NCBI GenBank assembly: GCA_016869285.1
Contig: VGEN01000024.1
Span: 1 to 41,953 of the forward strand
Origin: Alphaproteobacteria bacterium
GTDB lineage: Bacteria > Pseudomonadota > Alphaproteobacteria > SHVZ01
Length of the DNA stretch: 41,953 nt
Direction of reading: 5' to 3'
Positions within the stretch are counted from its first letter, which is position 1. Each line of letters opens with the position of its first letter. The translations under genes and the position numbers were made by a program. Under the pieces are notes generated by a model. The model was given only the letters and a program-made list of their open reading frames with translations, made no database searches and had not been told where the DNA came from. Positions 41,847-41,953 of the stretch are shown here, in pieces.

Positions 41847-41953
41847 GGGGCTGTCCCAGATAACTACCTGAGATGACGCTTAACCCATTGTTTGATCTGG
41901 GTTAGTTTCTTGGATGGGTCACTGGTGTTGAAGCGCCACTCGCACGCTTTCAA
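41847..41953 (-). mobile_element. IS1595-like insertion sequence, 3' part (cut by window edge)
   Basis: The element begins with GGGGCTGTCCCAGATAAC (41847-41864), the same terminus as the left-hand copy. The transposase runs towards it on the minus strand, so this is the 3' terminus. The two copies are in the same orientation about 41.5 kb apart. The insertion lies 32 bp beyond the CCA of tRNA-Ser. Confidence 0.85.
41864..41953 (-). CDS. IS1595-family transposase, C-terminal part (partial)
   Basis: The last 29 codons and the stop of a transposase are visible: CEWRFNTSDPSKKL followed by TQIKQWVKRHLR. The E-WRFN pattern is the third catalytic-acid region of IS1595 / IS1016-type transposases. 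The TAG stop (41866-41864) overlaps the inner base of the terminal inverted repeat, so coding sequence reaches to the very end of the element. The rest is outside the window. Confidence 0.85.
   Translation of the reverse strand: MKACEWRFNTSDPSKKLTQIKQWVKRHLR

Noticed and set aside
1..41953. The whole window as a composite transposon or genomic island
   Set aside because: The content is largely core chromosomal genes with uniform composition. No integrase, relaxase or phage gene is present.
1..41953. CRISPR array, riboswitch or rRNA genes
   Set aside because: No regularly spaced direct repeats, no rRNA-like sequence and no recognisable riboswitch core were seen on either strand.

Overview
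The window looks like chromosomal DNA of a GC-rich alphaproteobacterium. Supporting signs are the linked housekeeping genes rph, rdgB, hemW, ntrY-ntrX, hrcA and grpE, an NtrX without a GAFTGA loop, and several solute-binding-protein transporters. I cannot name the genus; a Rhizobiales or Rhodospirillales-type soil bacterium is only a guess. Both window edges lie inside IS1595-like insertion sequences with the same 18-bp terminus and the same orientation. No stretch longer than 300 bases lacks a gene.

Left part (1-15.5 kb). An IS end sits 58 bp before a plus-strand glycolate oxidase operon, glcDEF. The last gene of that operon is a penicillin-acyltransferase-like Ntn hydrolase that overlaps glcF. 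Facing it is a minus-strand run rph - GNAT - rdgB - hemW - ntrY - ntrX - NCS2 purine permease, mostly with overlapping ends. It covers RNA maturation, nucleotide-pool cleaning, heme-related radical SAM chemistry, a nitrogen/redox two-component system and nucleobase uptake. hrcA-grpE leaves divergently from rph and ends against tctA.

Middle (15.5-29.9 kb). A tripartite tricarboxylate transporter (tctC-tctB-tctA) lies downstream of a stand-alone Rieske oxygenase. A roughly 187-bp imperfect inverted repeat separates tctC from tctB. Then come a methyltransferase, a five-gene catabolic-looking operon (Gfo/Idh/MocA dehydrogenase, MFS carrier, CocE-type hydrolase, aldo/keto reductase, YbaK-domain protein), a self-cleaving P1/DmpA-type aminopeptidase, a four-cysteine ArsR-type regulator and an M14-type zinc carboxypeptidase-like protein.

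Right part (29.9-42 kb). The most interesting segment is a minus-strand operon of three genes. The first encodes a Slam-like outer-membrane protein (TPR region plus beta-barrel, type XI secretion). The second encodes a secreted protein with an N-terminal FecR domain and a C-terminal end that looks like the TbpB-type barrel recognised by Slam. The third encodes a CHASE2 transmembrane adenylate cyclase. The only gap, between the first two genes, holds a perfect TGTGA-N6-TCACA palindrome, the classical cAMP-CRP operator. This suggests a surface or secreted sensor system coupled to cAMP and possibly under its own feedback. Upstream lies a complete oligopeptide-type ABC importer operon with a perfect 11-bp hairpin after the binding-protein gene, then a tRNA-Ser(UGA) preceded by a decayed partial copy of itself, then the second IS.
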